The notes: generated by a model not told the origin, from the letters alone. 16,979 nucleotides of DNA from Neobacillus bataviensis (GCF_019969725.1 NZ_JAHXYW010000029.1:1-16979), one strand, 5' to 3'. Numbered from the stretch's first letter, positions 6,297 through 14,104 are shown. Translations and numbers: made by a program.

Positions 6297-7573
6297 AGAA
6301 AGATTTCATGCAACCAGAAGAAGATTGGCGTTCACAATTACAAACATCGGAAAAAGGAAAGATTTTTAGCAATGCCTTCAATACTTTATTGATTTTACGG
6401 AACGATGAACAGCTGCAAGGAAAATTCGCTTTTAATTTATTAACGGGAAAGCCGGAGCTGATAGGGGAAGCACCTTGGTCAAGATTAGACGCGACCAATG
6501 CCATTACAGATCATGACGATTCGTGTTTGAGAAACTATTTATCTATGCATTATGGCATTAAATCGAAGGATATTGTCTACGATGCTTTGAATCAGATCGT
6601 ATCAGAAAAACAATACCAACCAGTTCGGGAATATCTGAAAAGCGTACGTGATAAATGGGACAGAAAACCACGGCTCGATACATTGCTCATTGATTTTATG
6701 GGGGCAGATGATACCGAATTAAACCGTTGGCAAACACGACTAGCCCTAGTAGGAGCAGTTAAACGAGCCTTTGAGCCGGGGTGCAAATTTGACTATGTAT
6801 TGACGTTAAAAGGAGACCAAGGCGTAGGGAAATCATCATTCATTCAAACGCTGGCGGTCAACAGTGAATGGTTTTCTGATTCCCTTGATGATATGAGGGG
6901 AAAAGATGCCAAGGAACAGCTGCAAGGGATATGGATTTGTGAGTTAGGAGAAATGGCGGCGGTCAGCAAAGGGGATCAGAAGAGAACTAAACAATTTATT
7001 ACTTCAACACACGATCAATATAGACCGGCTTACGGTAGAAGGACTGTTAATCAACCAAGGCAATTTATTTTCATTGCGACCACAAATGATGAAGAGCCAT
7101 TGAAAGATGATACTGGCGGCAGGCGTTGGTGGATCGTAGAGGTTAAAGACAAATGGTTCGAAAAAGGTCCACTTGAAGTAGACCAGATATGGGCAGAAGC
7201 CGTTTATTTCTATTACGAGATGAAAGCCAAGGGTGAACCGTTAAAATTGCCGGATTATCTTGAAAATGAAGCAAGAAAAATTCAAACCGAAAATACCGAT
7301 AGAGGTCTTTATGCAGAGGAGATTGTGTATGTGCTTCAAAGGGGGTATATCGAAGTGAACAATTTCCAAGGCAAAACAAAATTGCCTATTAATGAAACAT
7401 GTGCATTCCATGTCTGGGAAAGTGTATTAGGTCGATATAGACACGATTTGAAACCAGTAACAGCCAGAGAAATTAATTCAACTTTGAAAAACATTGAAGG
7501 CTGGGAATGTATCGGAAGAAAAATTTTTCATCCATATGGGAAACAAACCGTCTACAGACGTAGGGACAGATAA
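6242..7573 (+). CDS. vapE: VapE-family replication helicase/ATPase (443 aa)
   Basis: This is a virulence-associated E family protein, related to phage and satellite replication ATPases of the superfamily III/D5-like type. It shows Walker A (LKGDQGVGKSSF, residues 189-200), Walker B-like WICELGE (231-237), sensor ATTN (279-282) and the family box TGGRRWW (291-297). The N-terminal 120 residues include the typical DWRSQL...ILRND...AFN segment and the C-terminus has a small winged-helix-like region. In SaPI-like islands this protein binds origin iterons and unwinds them; repeats of that kind lie directly downstream. The TTG at 6242 (AAGGGGG upstream) overlaps the primase gene by 55 bases; the in-frame ATG at 6308 would remove the overlap and 22 residues. 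The two genes are clearly one operon. Confidence 0.9.
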   Translation: MEATIDNARADLLRIHGIEKDFMQPEEDWRSQLQTSEKGKIFSNAFNTLLILRNDEQLQGKFAFNLLTGKPELIGEAPWSRLDATNAITDHDDSCLRNYLSMHYGIKSKDIVYDALNQIVSEKQYQPVREYLKSVRDKWDRKPRLDTLLIDFMGADDTELNRWQTRLALVGAVKRAFEPGCKFDYVLTLKGDQGVGKSSFIQTLAVNSEWFSDSLDDMRGKDAKEQLQGIWICELGEMAAVSKGDQKRTKQFITSTHDQYRPAYGRRTVNQPRQFIFIATTNDEEPLKDDTGGRRWWIVEVKDKWFEKGPLEVDQIWAEAVYFYYEMKAKGEPLKLPDYLENEARKIQTENTDRGLYAEEIVYVLQRGYIEVNNFQGKTKLPINETCAFHVWESVLGRYRHDLKPVTAREINSTLKNIEGWECIGRKIFHPYGKQTVYRRRDR

Positions 7574-7804
7574 AGGATCGATAGAGGACTAATGATTTTT
7601 ATCTGTCCGTAAGGGTTTCAACCTTACTCTCTCAAGGGTTACTGCCATTAGAGGACGGATGGGACAGATTGTTTAACTATAAAAATAGAAATATGGTGAA
7701 TAAGGGGTATACAACCCATATTTAAGCCTTACTGGTTTTTATATGTCAATCTGTCCGCAAAGAGGTTATGCCATAGATTCCCAAGGGATTGACCGATGAC
7801 AGAT
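7563..7804. other. Candidate replication origin: GGGACAGAT iterons flanking an A+T-rich core
   Basis: The nine-mer GGGACAGAT occurs at 7563 and 7661. ATCTGTCC, its inverted 8-base core, occurs at 7601 and 7749. GACAGAT occurs at 7798 and a near copy GGACGGAT at 7653. The copies form two sets around an A+T-rich stretch (about 7668-7748) that also holds the inverted repeat ATATGG/CCATAT. SaPI origins are known to have two iteron sets around an A+T-rich region next to the rep gene. The first iteron lies in the last codons of vapE. No protein gene is credible between 7574 and 7895. Confidence 0.6.
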
Positions 7805-7910
7805 AACTAGGAAGAAATGTGTCCCCATTCAAAGGGGCGATTACAATATGGCAAACGTAGAACGACAGTACCATAAAGAAAAGGAGTGTTTGATTTTGAA
7901 GGACGTGGCC

Positions 7911-8429
7911 ATGAAATACAAATACACGGACAAGGAAATAAAAGAATTGCTTTCTTCTATTGTGATCTTGGTTGATTCGAGAGAGCAGGAGAACAAGCAT
8001 ATTCTTGAATACTTTGAGTCAAAGAAAATCCCATTTGAAATAAAGAAATTGGATTACGGCGACTATTCTGCCTATCTGCCTAAAAATGTAGAGCTGGGAA
8101 TTCATAGAGATTTATTTTTTCCGGCGGCAATTGAAAGGAAAAACAGTGTGGACGAGTTGGCAACAACGATTAAGGACAGGACTCGTTTTGAAAATGAATT
8201 GATAAGGGCGCAACGGTTCCCTTTTCTGATTCTGGTTGAGGATCCTAACGGCTATCAAAATATCATTAAGGGCAATTATAGAAGCGAATACCAAGCCCGT
8301 GCGTTATTAGGTTCATTAAAAGCATTTGAGACACGATATGGGTTTCAAACTGTCTTTGTTGCCCCACACACATCCGGCAATTATATTTATTATCATTTTT
8401 ATTACACCATTAGGAATGCTCTAATATAG
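7911..8429 (+). CDS. ERCC4-domain nuclease (172 aa)
   Basis: The ERCC4/XPF-type nuclease active site is present: VDSREQ (D22, R24, E25), GDY (G50, D51) and the central IERK (E75-R76-K77) followed by SVDEL with D81. These residues bind metal and cut branched or single-strand/double-strand junction DNA in the family. Small stand-alone ERCC4 nucleases of this size occur in Firmicute phages and islands beside replication genes. Three starts compete: ATG 7911 (AAGGA, seven bases), TTG 7896 (AAGGAG, nine bases) and ATG 7848 (AAAGGGG, ten bases). I prefer 7911 because recalled homologues begin close to MKYKYTDKEI. It may process replication intermediates of the element; substrate is unknown. Confidence 0.85.
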   Translation: MKYKYTDKEIKELLSSIVILVDSREQENKHILEYFESKKIPFEIKKLDYGDYSAYLPKNVELGIHRDLFFPAAIERKNSVDELATTIKDRTRFENELIRAQRFPFLILVEDPNGYQNIIKGNYRSEYQARALLGSLKAFETRYGFQTVFVAPHTSGNYIYYHFYYTIRNALI

Positions 8430-8532
8430 GCATTTCAGGATGACAAAAAACTCAATTACTCTGTGTTACATTTTGCCAATCAAATAAGTGAAAACAAATT
8501 TCATTAATAAACTATTTAAGGAGTGTTTTTAT

Positions 8533-8793
8533 ATGAAAACAATTAGTATTTTTGAGTATACTTTACTTAATAAAGTAGAACCGGGTGTATATACCGTCTA
8601 TGTAACTGATGAAAATGGAATTCCGATAGACATAATAGATATGGAGAGTCTTTGGAAAAGTGTAAAAGAAATGGTTCAAAAAGCCGGTTTGACTTTTGAG
8701 GAAATCGATATCAAATATGATAACGATAATTTGATTCATGATAAAAAACTACAAAATGAAATACATCAATATTTAATTAATAATTCAAAATGA
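8533..8793 (+). CDS. Unknown small acidic protein of the island (86 aa)
   Basis: The ATG at 8533 has AAGGAG about nine bases upstream; an in-frame ATG at 8488 has none. The protein begins with a probable beta-hairpin (TISIFEYTLLNKVEPGVYTV, then YVTDENGIPID) and ends in charged helices with an ISLE-poor, asparagine-rich tail. There are no cysteines, signal peptide or membrane segment, and I recognise no family. It sits between the nuclease and the small terminase gene, a place where SaPIs carry genes that interfere with helper-phage packaging, so an interference role is possible but purely positional. Composition matches its neighbours. Confidence 0.6.
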   Translation: MKTISIFEYTLLNKVEPGVYTVYVTDENGIPIDIIDMESLWKSVKEMVQKAGLTFEEIDIKYDNDNLIHDKKLQNEIHQYLINNSK

Positions 8794-8936
8794 ATACTGG
8801 TGTCTAAATGGCATTCTAACTTCAAAAAAATACTAATTTTATTGGTGTCCTTCAATTGAGGAAATGCGTAATTGCCAGGTCAAGGAAAGGGCTTAATAGG
8901 ATTAGATTACCGCAACAGAAATGGGGGATTTGATTA

Positions 8937-9344
8937 GTGAAAACTTTTGATAATCTAACCGACAAGCAAAAAAAATTCTCTGAAATCTTTTTGGAGATAA
9001 GCAACGGACATAAGGCGGCGATTCTCGCTGGGTATGCGGAAATCGGCGCATCTCAAGAGGCTTACAGGCTGCTTAGAAATCCTCGTGTAAAGGAATACAT
9101 TGATGAATTGGAAAAGGAACGCCGTGATCGCATCCAGGGCCGTCTGGCGACGATGGCAGAGAAATCTGCAGAAATGATATTTGAGCTTGCAATGAGTGCA
9201 GAATCAGAAAACGTTCGATTATCCGCCATAAAAGATATTCTTGATCGAAGCGGTTTCAAGGCGCCGGATAAAGTAGAACAAAAGAATGAGCATTCAGGAA
9301 AAATTGAGTTTGGATTTGTCGACCCTGTTGCAGTGGATGTATAA
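8937..9344 (+). CDS. terS: Phage terminase small subunit (135 aa)
   Basis: The N-terminal 60 residues are the typical small-subunit DNA-binding domain: LTDKQKKFSEIFLEISNGHK, then AAILAGYAEIGASQEAYRLLR and a VKEYIDELEKER helix. The central coiled-coil region supports ring formation and the tail would contact the large subunit. TerS recognises the packaging site and recruits the large subunit to cut and load DNA. Here no large subunit, portal or capsid gene follows; the gene is followed at once by a strong terminator. A lone terS is a hallmark of PICIs, which redirect the helper phage's packaging motor. The start is GTG with GGGGGAT seven bases upstream. The 140 bases before it hold no other gene. 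Confidence 0.85.
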   Translation: MKTFDNLTDKQKKFSEIFLEISNGHKAAILAGYAEIGASQEAYRLLRNPRVKEYIDELEKERRDRIQGRLATMAEKSAEMIFELAMSAESENVRLSAIKDILDRSGFKAPDKVEQKNEHSGKIEFGFVDPVAVDV

Positions 9345-9371
9345 TTTTTTGTCAATTCTGCTTTAATTAAT

Positions 9372-9411
9372 GAGAGAAGTACAGTCGATTGTATTTCTCT
9401 CTATTTTTTTT
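9372..9411 (+). terminator. Strong rho-independent terminator after terS
   Basis: GAGAGAAGTAC and GTATTTCTCTC form an 11-bp stem (one G-T pair) with an 8-base loop, followed by TATTTTTTTT. It ends the rightward island transcript. Confidence 0.9.
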
Positions 9412-9556
9412 GCAATAATTATTGGGGCTAAAGTCCTGCTTGGTTTTCTTTGTCGAACAATGTCTAATTATTTTCATTCAATATATATTCCTTTGATAGA
9501 GAAATAGTGATATAGTTTCCTAGGGAAAAAGTACCAAAAAAATGGGGGCGATACAT

Positions 9557-10701
9557 ATGAAAAAAACTTTTGTTTTAGTAACAGTGCTGTTAGCAGCAAT
9601 ACTATTGGGGAACCAGCCTAAAGCTTTGGCATTCACCGATAAGGATTGTAAAGATTTTTCAAGTAAACAAGCTGTAATGGATTTTTGGTATAGCAATGGA
9701 TATAGCGCAAGTAATGATCCTCACTGCCTCGATGGTGATAATGATGGGTATCCATGTGAAGTGACATCCGGTGATTATAGTAATTTTATTGCTGCAAGTC
9801 AACCACTGGCAGCAAGTCAACAACAAGTGCTGGTTGGAAACAAGTAAATGGAAAGTGGTATTACTATGCAGGTGGTGTTAAACGTACAGGATGGCTTGCT
9901 TATAATGGGTCATGGTATTTTCTTGATTCAACTGGTGTCATGAAAACAGGATGGGTGAAAGTGGGAACTAAATGGTACTTTTTTAATTCATCAGGAACCA
10001 TGAAAACTGGCTGGTTACTTTCAGGTGGAAAGTGGTATTTTCTTGATGCGAGCGGTGCCATGAAAACTGGCTGGTTACTTTCAGGTGGCAAATGGTATTA
10101 TCTTGACGCAAGCGGTGCCATGAAAACTGGATGGCTTAAGTCTGGTTCAGACTGGTACTATTTAAATGCCGATGGATCTATGAAAACGGGCTGGCTACTA
10201 TCTAGTGGGAACTGGTTCTACCTAAATCCTACTTCCGGTAAAATGGCGCTTGGCTGGAATGACATTAACGGAAAAACTTATTACTTCTACAGCACCGGAA
10301 TTATGGCAGCCAATACAACGATTGAAGGAAAACAAATTGGAGCTGACGGTGCTGTTGTAGCCGTTGACCCAACATTAAATAAGATTAAAGAAGTTGCTGC
10401 TCCTTACGGCGTAACTGTTGAATATGATGCAGAAAATGATGTTTATGATTTATACGATGGTGATGAATACATCGCTAGTGTTGTGGCAGATGGAATAGTT
10501 TTTGCTGATGCTGCTCACAAAGAATTGTTTAAAAAGCTTGCTCTTGCTCTTGGCGCACCGGTAACAGAGACTGAGCTAGATGATTTAATCGCACAAGCTC
10601 TAGTTAGCGAAACTTTTGATGTCGATACTGGCTCTGTCTACGTTGCTGCACATCAAACAGGATTTGTAATCGTTTGGGGAACTGCTTATTCAGCAGAGTA
10701 A
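9557..10701 (+). pseudogene. Secreted excalibur/cell-wall-binding repeat protein, frameshifted
   Basis: The first segment (stop at 9847) has a signal peptide (KKTFVLVTVLLAAILLGN, cleavage near KALA) and an excalibur calcium-binding domain: DCKDFSSKQAVMDF...DPHCLDGDNDGYPCE. The second reading frame, open from 9784 to 10701, continues with an S/T/G-rich linker and about eight 20-residue cell-wall-binding repeats (W..S.GKWYYLD.SG.MKTG), then an unrecognised domain of about 130 residues. The frames differ by one base and join best near 9795-9805, beside a duplicated GCAAGTCAAC. Together they would make one 380-residue wall-attached protein. It could be a true mutation, phase variation or an assembly error. 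GGGGG before the ATG at 9557 sets the start. Confidence 0.75.
9840..10255 (+). repeat. Tandem 60-bp coding repeats (cell-wall-binding units)
   Basis: About seven to eight units of roughly 60 bp each encode one W/G-rich cell-wall-binding repeat. Units at about 10008-10067 and 10068-10127 are nearly identical in DNA, showing recent duplication; outer units have diverged. Not CRISPR: there are no spacers. Confidence 0.8.
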
Positions 10702-10716
10702 TAATTTTATTAAACG

Positions 10717-10740
10717 AAGCCCCTTAGTGTCGGGGCTTTA
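10717..10740 (+). terminator. Terminator after the wall-protein gene
   Basis: AAGCCCC/GGGGCTT form a 7-bp stem with an 8-base loop. The T tract is short (TTTAT), so strength is uncertain. It lies about 15 bases past the stop codon. Confidence 0.7.
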
Positions 10741-10777
10741 TCGATTTATAAAAATATATTCCTACTAAAGGGATGCA

Positions 10778-10835
10778 ATAGTTAAAGATGGATCGCTGCG
10801 GCGATCTTTTTTATTGAACTAACGGACATTCAAGA
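10778..10835 (+). repeat. Dispersed repeat, copy 5, with terminator hairpin
   Basis: Stem GATCGC/GCGATC with loop TGCG is followed by TTTTTT and the core TTGAACTAACGG. It is the first plus-oriented copy and the first after the repeat-free block that contains the island. Confidence 0.75.
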
Positions 10836-10929
10836 TGGCAGAAGGTATTATGGGTGAAAGGGATAAAAACAAGTAAATTTAAATGTAGGTAATTTGTGAA
10901 TGATTACACTTAAACTGAAACCTTACAAG

Positions 10930-11037
10930 CTAAGGTGTCTTCACTATCCACCCAAAAAGATTAGATGCCATTCCTGCGTACTGCAATTTTAAGCCCACTA
11001 GCTTGCTTAATTCGAAATTAATTTCCTCGCTCATCAT
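10930..11037 (-). pseudogene. 35-aa N-terminal remnant of an unidentified protein
   Basis: A minus-strand ORF begins with two ATG codons and reads MSEEINFELSKLVGLKLQ, then YAGMASNLFGWIVKTP, before a TAG. It looks like real protein: the pattern of a LVG...L..AG...N segment resembles the start of a family of small bacterial proteins that go on to a GEY.IH..C.WR core, absent here. This is from memory only. No ribosome site is evident. The remaining intergenic DNA from 10836 to 11130 shows a small hairpin ACCTTA/TAAGGT at 10920-10936 and nothing else I can name. Confidence 0.3.
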
Positions 11038-11130
11038 TATTAAAAAGTTAAAAGGATTTTTCCATTTTTTGTAGAAATAGATGGAGTTAAAACGAATTTT
11101 TGCTTGAAATTCATTTTAGGAGGACTTTTG

Positions 11131-13095
11131 ATGGTCTATGAAAGACAAATAGAAGACGTCGTGGATGCTTTACAAAAAGCCAAAGATGATAGAATTAAAG
11201 TCAATTTACTAATAGGTGCAGGTTGTTCAGTTACCGGGAATATTCCTACAGCAGATGGTCTGATAAATAAAATAAAGGAACTTTATCCAAGAGACTATAA
11301 AAGGGCTAATCCAAAGGATTATGCAACATGTATGTCAAAAATTACACCAATTGAACGAAGAAATTTAATAATGAGTGTTGTAAAGGATTCAAAGGTTAAC
11401 TGGGCTCATATAGCTATTGCTCAACTATTAAAAAATAATTTGGTCAATCGTATTATCACTACAAATTTCGATAATTTAGTGCATAAGGCTTGTTCTTTAG
11501 TAGGAGAATTTCCAGCAATTTACGATTTGACCACATCAAAAGATTTCCGCACAGATTTATTATTTGATAAATCTGTTCTCCATTTACATGGACAACACAC
11601 TGGATTTGTCTTATGTAATACCGGGGATGAAGTAAATATACAGGCTCAAATTTTAAAACCGGTTTTTGACCAACTTAATCAAAATAGCTTATGGATAGTT
11701 GTTGGATACAGTGGAAATAATGACCCGATTTTTCAACTTCTAACTGAAAAGGATTTATTTGAGAATAGATTGTTTTGGGTGGGATACAAGGATAGTAATC
11801 CAAATGAAAATTTAAAGAAAAAACTATTTTCAGAGGAAAAATATGCTTTTTATATTAGAGGATATGATGCAGATTCATTTTTTGTATTACTTGCTCAAAA
11901 ATTAGGATGCTTTCCTCCAAATTTTATCAAGTCACCGTTTACGTACCTCGCAGAAACAATGGAGACAATTTCAAGATATGAAGCACCAGTATTTACTCAA
12001 CCTAATGACTTTGAAAACAGGGGGATATTTATTAATCCGAATATACAATCAACGACAAAAAAAGTAATTCAAAAAGCTATTGACCAAATTGAAAAAGACA
12101 GCGTCTTAATGGCTGAACACTATATATTAGCTGGGCTTTATGATGAAGTAATAAAATTAGATAATCCAGATTCAGAAAATAGTGACCTTGAAGACTTGAT
12201 AATTTCTGCTTTAACCGGAAGAGGGGAAATAGATGACCTTAAGCAGGCGGAAACTAGATTGAAAAATCAAATTATAAAAGATGATAAAGCTATTTATCAT
12301 GATAAATTATGGTTTGTATATCTCAAGCTTGCTTTCTCGGGAGGGATAGATAGTCCTGACATTTGTTATTTAATCCAATCCTATAACGAAAAATTATTAA
12401 GTTTAGAGTTACAAAATGATAGGTTTCTTATTATTCTTATTAATAGGCTCCTAGAATCAATTATTGATAAAAATAAAAATCCTAGAGCAAAAAACAAAAT
12501 CCCATATGGAAAAATTGAAGAACTAATTGAATCTTTCCTTTATATTTTTGATAAAAATTATAGTTCATCGAAATTTACTAGGGAAACACAAATGGACAAA
12601 GAGGAAAGTTTTATTAGCCTTTCTTTTATATATGAATTGATTAAAGATGAAAGATTTGAAATGGCGGAAAAGGCTCTTGTAGTGTTTGATAAATATAAAG
12701 AGGAATTAAGGGATCAGTTACCTTTTTTAAAAGCAAACTGGGGATATTGGTATTTTAGAAATGAAAAAATTGAACCATATTTTGCAGAGGAGAATGGTAA
12801 ATCCAATTATGAGGCTGCTCTGAATATTATTTTTTCAACAAATTCATTTAGGGAAAATAATGAAGTCGTTTTTTACGCAGTTAAACAAAAATACTTATTA
12901 GAAAATTCAAGGTTTTTATATAGATTTGATGAAAGGGAAAATGAAGCAAAAACATTATTGCTTGAAGCAATATCATACGGTGAAAATAGTTACAGCAAGT
13001 ATATATATAAAGAAGCAATAAAACTAGCGAAAGAAAAGAGTCTTCCTCAAATAGAAGAAGTTATGCAGCAAGTTGCTACAGGAAAAATAGATTAA
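11131..13095 (+). CDS. SIR2-domain protein with helical C-terminus, candidate anti-phage NADase (654 aa)
   Basis: Residues 1-270 are a SIR2-like Rossmann domain: GAGCS (29-33), TTNFDNL (110-116), HLHG (151-154) and GYSGNND (192-198). In bacterial defence proteins (Thoeris ThsA, DSR1/2, SIR2-HerA, SIR2-Argonaute) this domain hydrolyses NAD+ during abortive infection; N112 and H151/H153 are the likely catalytic residues. The zinc-binding cysteines of true deacetylases are absent. The other 380 residues are helical, probably a TPR-like sensor array, with no membrane segment. AGGAGG seven bases before the ATG at 11131 fixes the start. Codon use is very A+T-rich. It is a single-gene unit, flanked by dispersed repeats, about 1.7 kb beyond terS. 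Which SIR2 system it belongs to cannot be told here. Confidence 0.85.
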   Translation: MVYERQIEDVVDALQKAKDDRIKVNLLIGAGCSVTGNIPTADGLINKIKELYPRDYKRANPKDYATCMSKITPIERRNLIMSVVKDSKVNWAHIAIAQLLKNNLVNRIITTNFDNLVHKACSLVGEFPAIYDLTTSKDFRTDLLFDKSVLHLHGQHTGFVLCNTGDEVNIQAQILKPVFDQLNQNSLWIVVGYSGNNDPIFQLLTEKDLFENRLFWVGYKDSNPNENLKKKLFSEEKYAFYIRGYDADSFFVLLAQKLGCFPPNFIKSPFTYLAETMETISRYEAPVFTQPNDFENRGIFINPNIQSTTKKVIQKAIDQIEKDSVLMAEHYILAGLYDEVIKLDNPDSENSDLEDLIISALTGRGEIDDLKQAETRLKNQIIKDDKAIYHDKLWFVYLKLAFSGGIDSPDICYLIQSYNEKLLSLELQNDRFLIILINRLLESIIDKNKNPRAKNKIPYGKIEELIESFLYIFDKNYSSSKFTRETQMDKEESFISLSFIYELIKDERFEMAEKALVVFDKYKEELRDQLPFLKANWGYWYFRNEKIEPYFAEENGKSNYEAALNIIFSTNSFRENNEVVFYAVKQKYLLENSRFLYRFDERENEAKTLLLEAISYGENSYSKYIYKEAIKLAKEKSLPQIEEVMQQVATGKID

Positions 13096-13130
13096 ATATT
13101 TACCAAAAGCAATCATGCAAAAGAATTTCC

Positions 13131-13160
13131 TGTTCAACTAACGGGGCAGTTTTGAGCAAC
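13131..13160 (+). repeat. Dispersed repeat, copy 6 (core only)
   Basis: The core TGTTCAACTAACGGGGCAG lies 35 bases after the SIR2 gene stop, in the same orientation, without the hairpin half. Confidence 0.65.
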
Positions 13161-13187
13161 ATTGTTGTAATCTATTCAGATTTCCAC

Positions 13188-13218
13188 TTGAATCTTACGT
13201 AACGTAATGATTTATAAT
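13188..13218 (+). promoter_or_regulatory. MerR-type promoter with 19-bp spacer and dyad
   Basis: The -35 TTGAAT and -10 TATAAT are separated by 19 bp, too long for ordinary sigma-A use. The near-palindrome TTACGTAACGTAA (13195-13207) fills the spacer. That is the architecture of promoters twisted open by MerR-family activators. No merR gene lies in the window. The 5' leader to the ATG at 13301 is about 75 bases. Confidence 0.65.
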
Positions 13219-13300
13219 GAACGTAACAGCATGATGAAACGCGGGCCAACGGCCAAAAAAATCGAACAAAATAAAATTCGAAATCGGAGAAGAAACGGAC

Positions 13301-13870
13301 ATGAGAAAACTCGTATTGTTCATTCATGTGTCACTGGACGGGTATGCGTCGGATTCGAACGGAAGACTCGATTGGATTCCGTACAACGAGGAATTTGAGA
13401 AATACGCCGAGGAGGTCGTACCCGAAGTCGGAGTTCCCGTTTACGGACGGACAACGTATCGCATGATGGAGAGCTACTGGTCCACAGTGCTGGACGATCC
13501 GAATGCAACGAGGCACGAAATGGAGCATGCCAAATGGCTGCAGGATGTTAAGAAGATCGTCATTTCCGGCACGATGGACAAGGTGGAATGGAACAATACG
13601 ATGCTGATCAAGGACAATATCGCAGAGGAAATCAAGGTACTCAAAGAGCAGCCCGGCAAAAATCCCGTTATCTTCGGCAGCCCGGGAGCGGCAAAGACGC
13701 TGCTAAAGCTTGGCCTGATCGACGAATTCCTGCTTACAATTTGTCCAGTCGTCCTTGGCGGCGGAAATTCGGTATTCGACGGCGGAGGCGAGAAAATCAG
13801 GCTTAAGCTACTGTCCAGCCGAACGCTCAAGTCGGGCATTATCGCGGCCCGCTATGAGTTGGAGAAATAG
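13301..13870 (+). CDS. Dihydrofolate reductase-fold protein (RibD C-terminal type), 189 aa
   Basis: The protein has the DHFR/RibD_C fold signature: KLVLFIHVSLDGYASDSNG at the start, VYGRTTYRMMESYW (near 47-61), KIVISGT, a NADPH-binding-like IFGSPGAAKTLL, then LIDEFLLTICPVVLGGG. Stand-alone members (YyaP/YwjB type in Bacillus) are NADPH-dependent reductases of unknown substrate, often acquired with regulators of drug or stress response. It is near full length. GC content is visibly above the SIR2 gene beside it, so it probably came from elsewhere. It reads from a MerR-type promoter. The ribosome site (GAAGAAACGGAC) is weak. A longer ORF from 13207 in another frame overlaps the -10 element and is not the gene. 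Confidence 0.85.
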   Translation: MRKLVLFIHVSLDGYASDSNGRLDWIPYNEEFEKYAEEVVPEVGVPVYGRTTYRMMESYWSTVLDDPNATRHEMEHAKWLQDVKKIVISGTMDKVEWNNTMLIKDNIAEEIKVLKEQPGKNPVIFGSPGAAKTLLKLGLIDEFLLTICPVVLGGGNSVFDGGGEKIRLKLLSSRTLKSGIIAARYELEK

Positions 13871-13880
13871 ACGTACAAGG

Positions 13881-13916
13881 TGTTCCGCTAACGGAGAACT
13901 TTAATTGAATAACAAC
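13881..13916 (+). repeat. Dispersed repeat, copy 7 (degenerate)
   Basis: GCTAACGGAG followed by TTGAATAACAA lies ten bases after the reductase stop. The hairpin half and the GCAG part are lost. Confidence 0.5.
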
Positions 13917-13924
13917 TATGCTAG

Positions 13925-13950
13925 TCCACCTTTTGTATAGGTGGATTTTT
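13925..13950 (+). terminator. Terminator after the reductase gene
   Basis: TCCACCT/AGGTGGA form a 7-bp stem with a 7-base loop, followed by TTTTT. Confidence 0.85.
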
Positions 13951-14004
13951 CACTTTTATTAAATGTATGAATTTGTCTAGAAACTTACATCGAAGAAGGC
14001 TATG

Positions 14005-14048
14005 CTGTTATTAAACTAACGGAGCAGGTTAGTGGAACAAGAAAAGAT
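14005..14048 (+). repeat. Dispersed repeat, copy 8
   Basis: The core AACTAACGGAGCAGGTTAG is complete, with CTAAC/GTTAG able to pair, followed by TGGAACAAGAAAAGATGG. It is nearly identical to the minus-strand copy at 1805. Confidence 0.7.
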
Positions 14049-14104
14049 GGAAATCCTTCTCTCTTTAATATCGCATTTGAGGGATATGGTGCAGTTTTGA
14101 GTAT

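Noticed and set aside
6115..6504. 129-aa minus-strand ORF
   Set aside because: Antisense shadow of the primase/VapE junction; no family resemblance.
9840..10255. CRISPR array
   Set aside because: The 60-bp repeats are contiguous, in frame, without spacers, and encode cell-wall-binding units.
11131..13095. Sirtuin protein deacetylase
   Set aside because: The zinc-binding cysteine pairs of deacetylases are absent and the motifs fit the bacterial SIR2 NADase-like branch.
13207..13398. 63-aa plus-strand ORF overlapping the reductase start
   Set aside because: It begins before the TATAAT element and would start upstream of its own promoter; it overlaps the true gene out of frame.
13474..13839. 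121-aa minus-strand ORF
   Set aside because: Shadow of the RibD/DHFR-fold gene; serine/leucine-rich low-complexity translation and no ribosome site.
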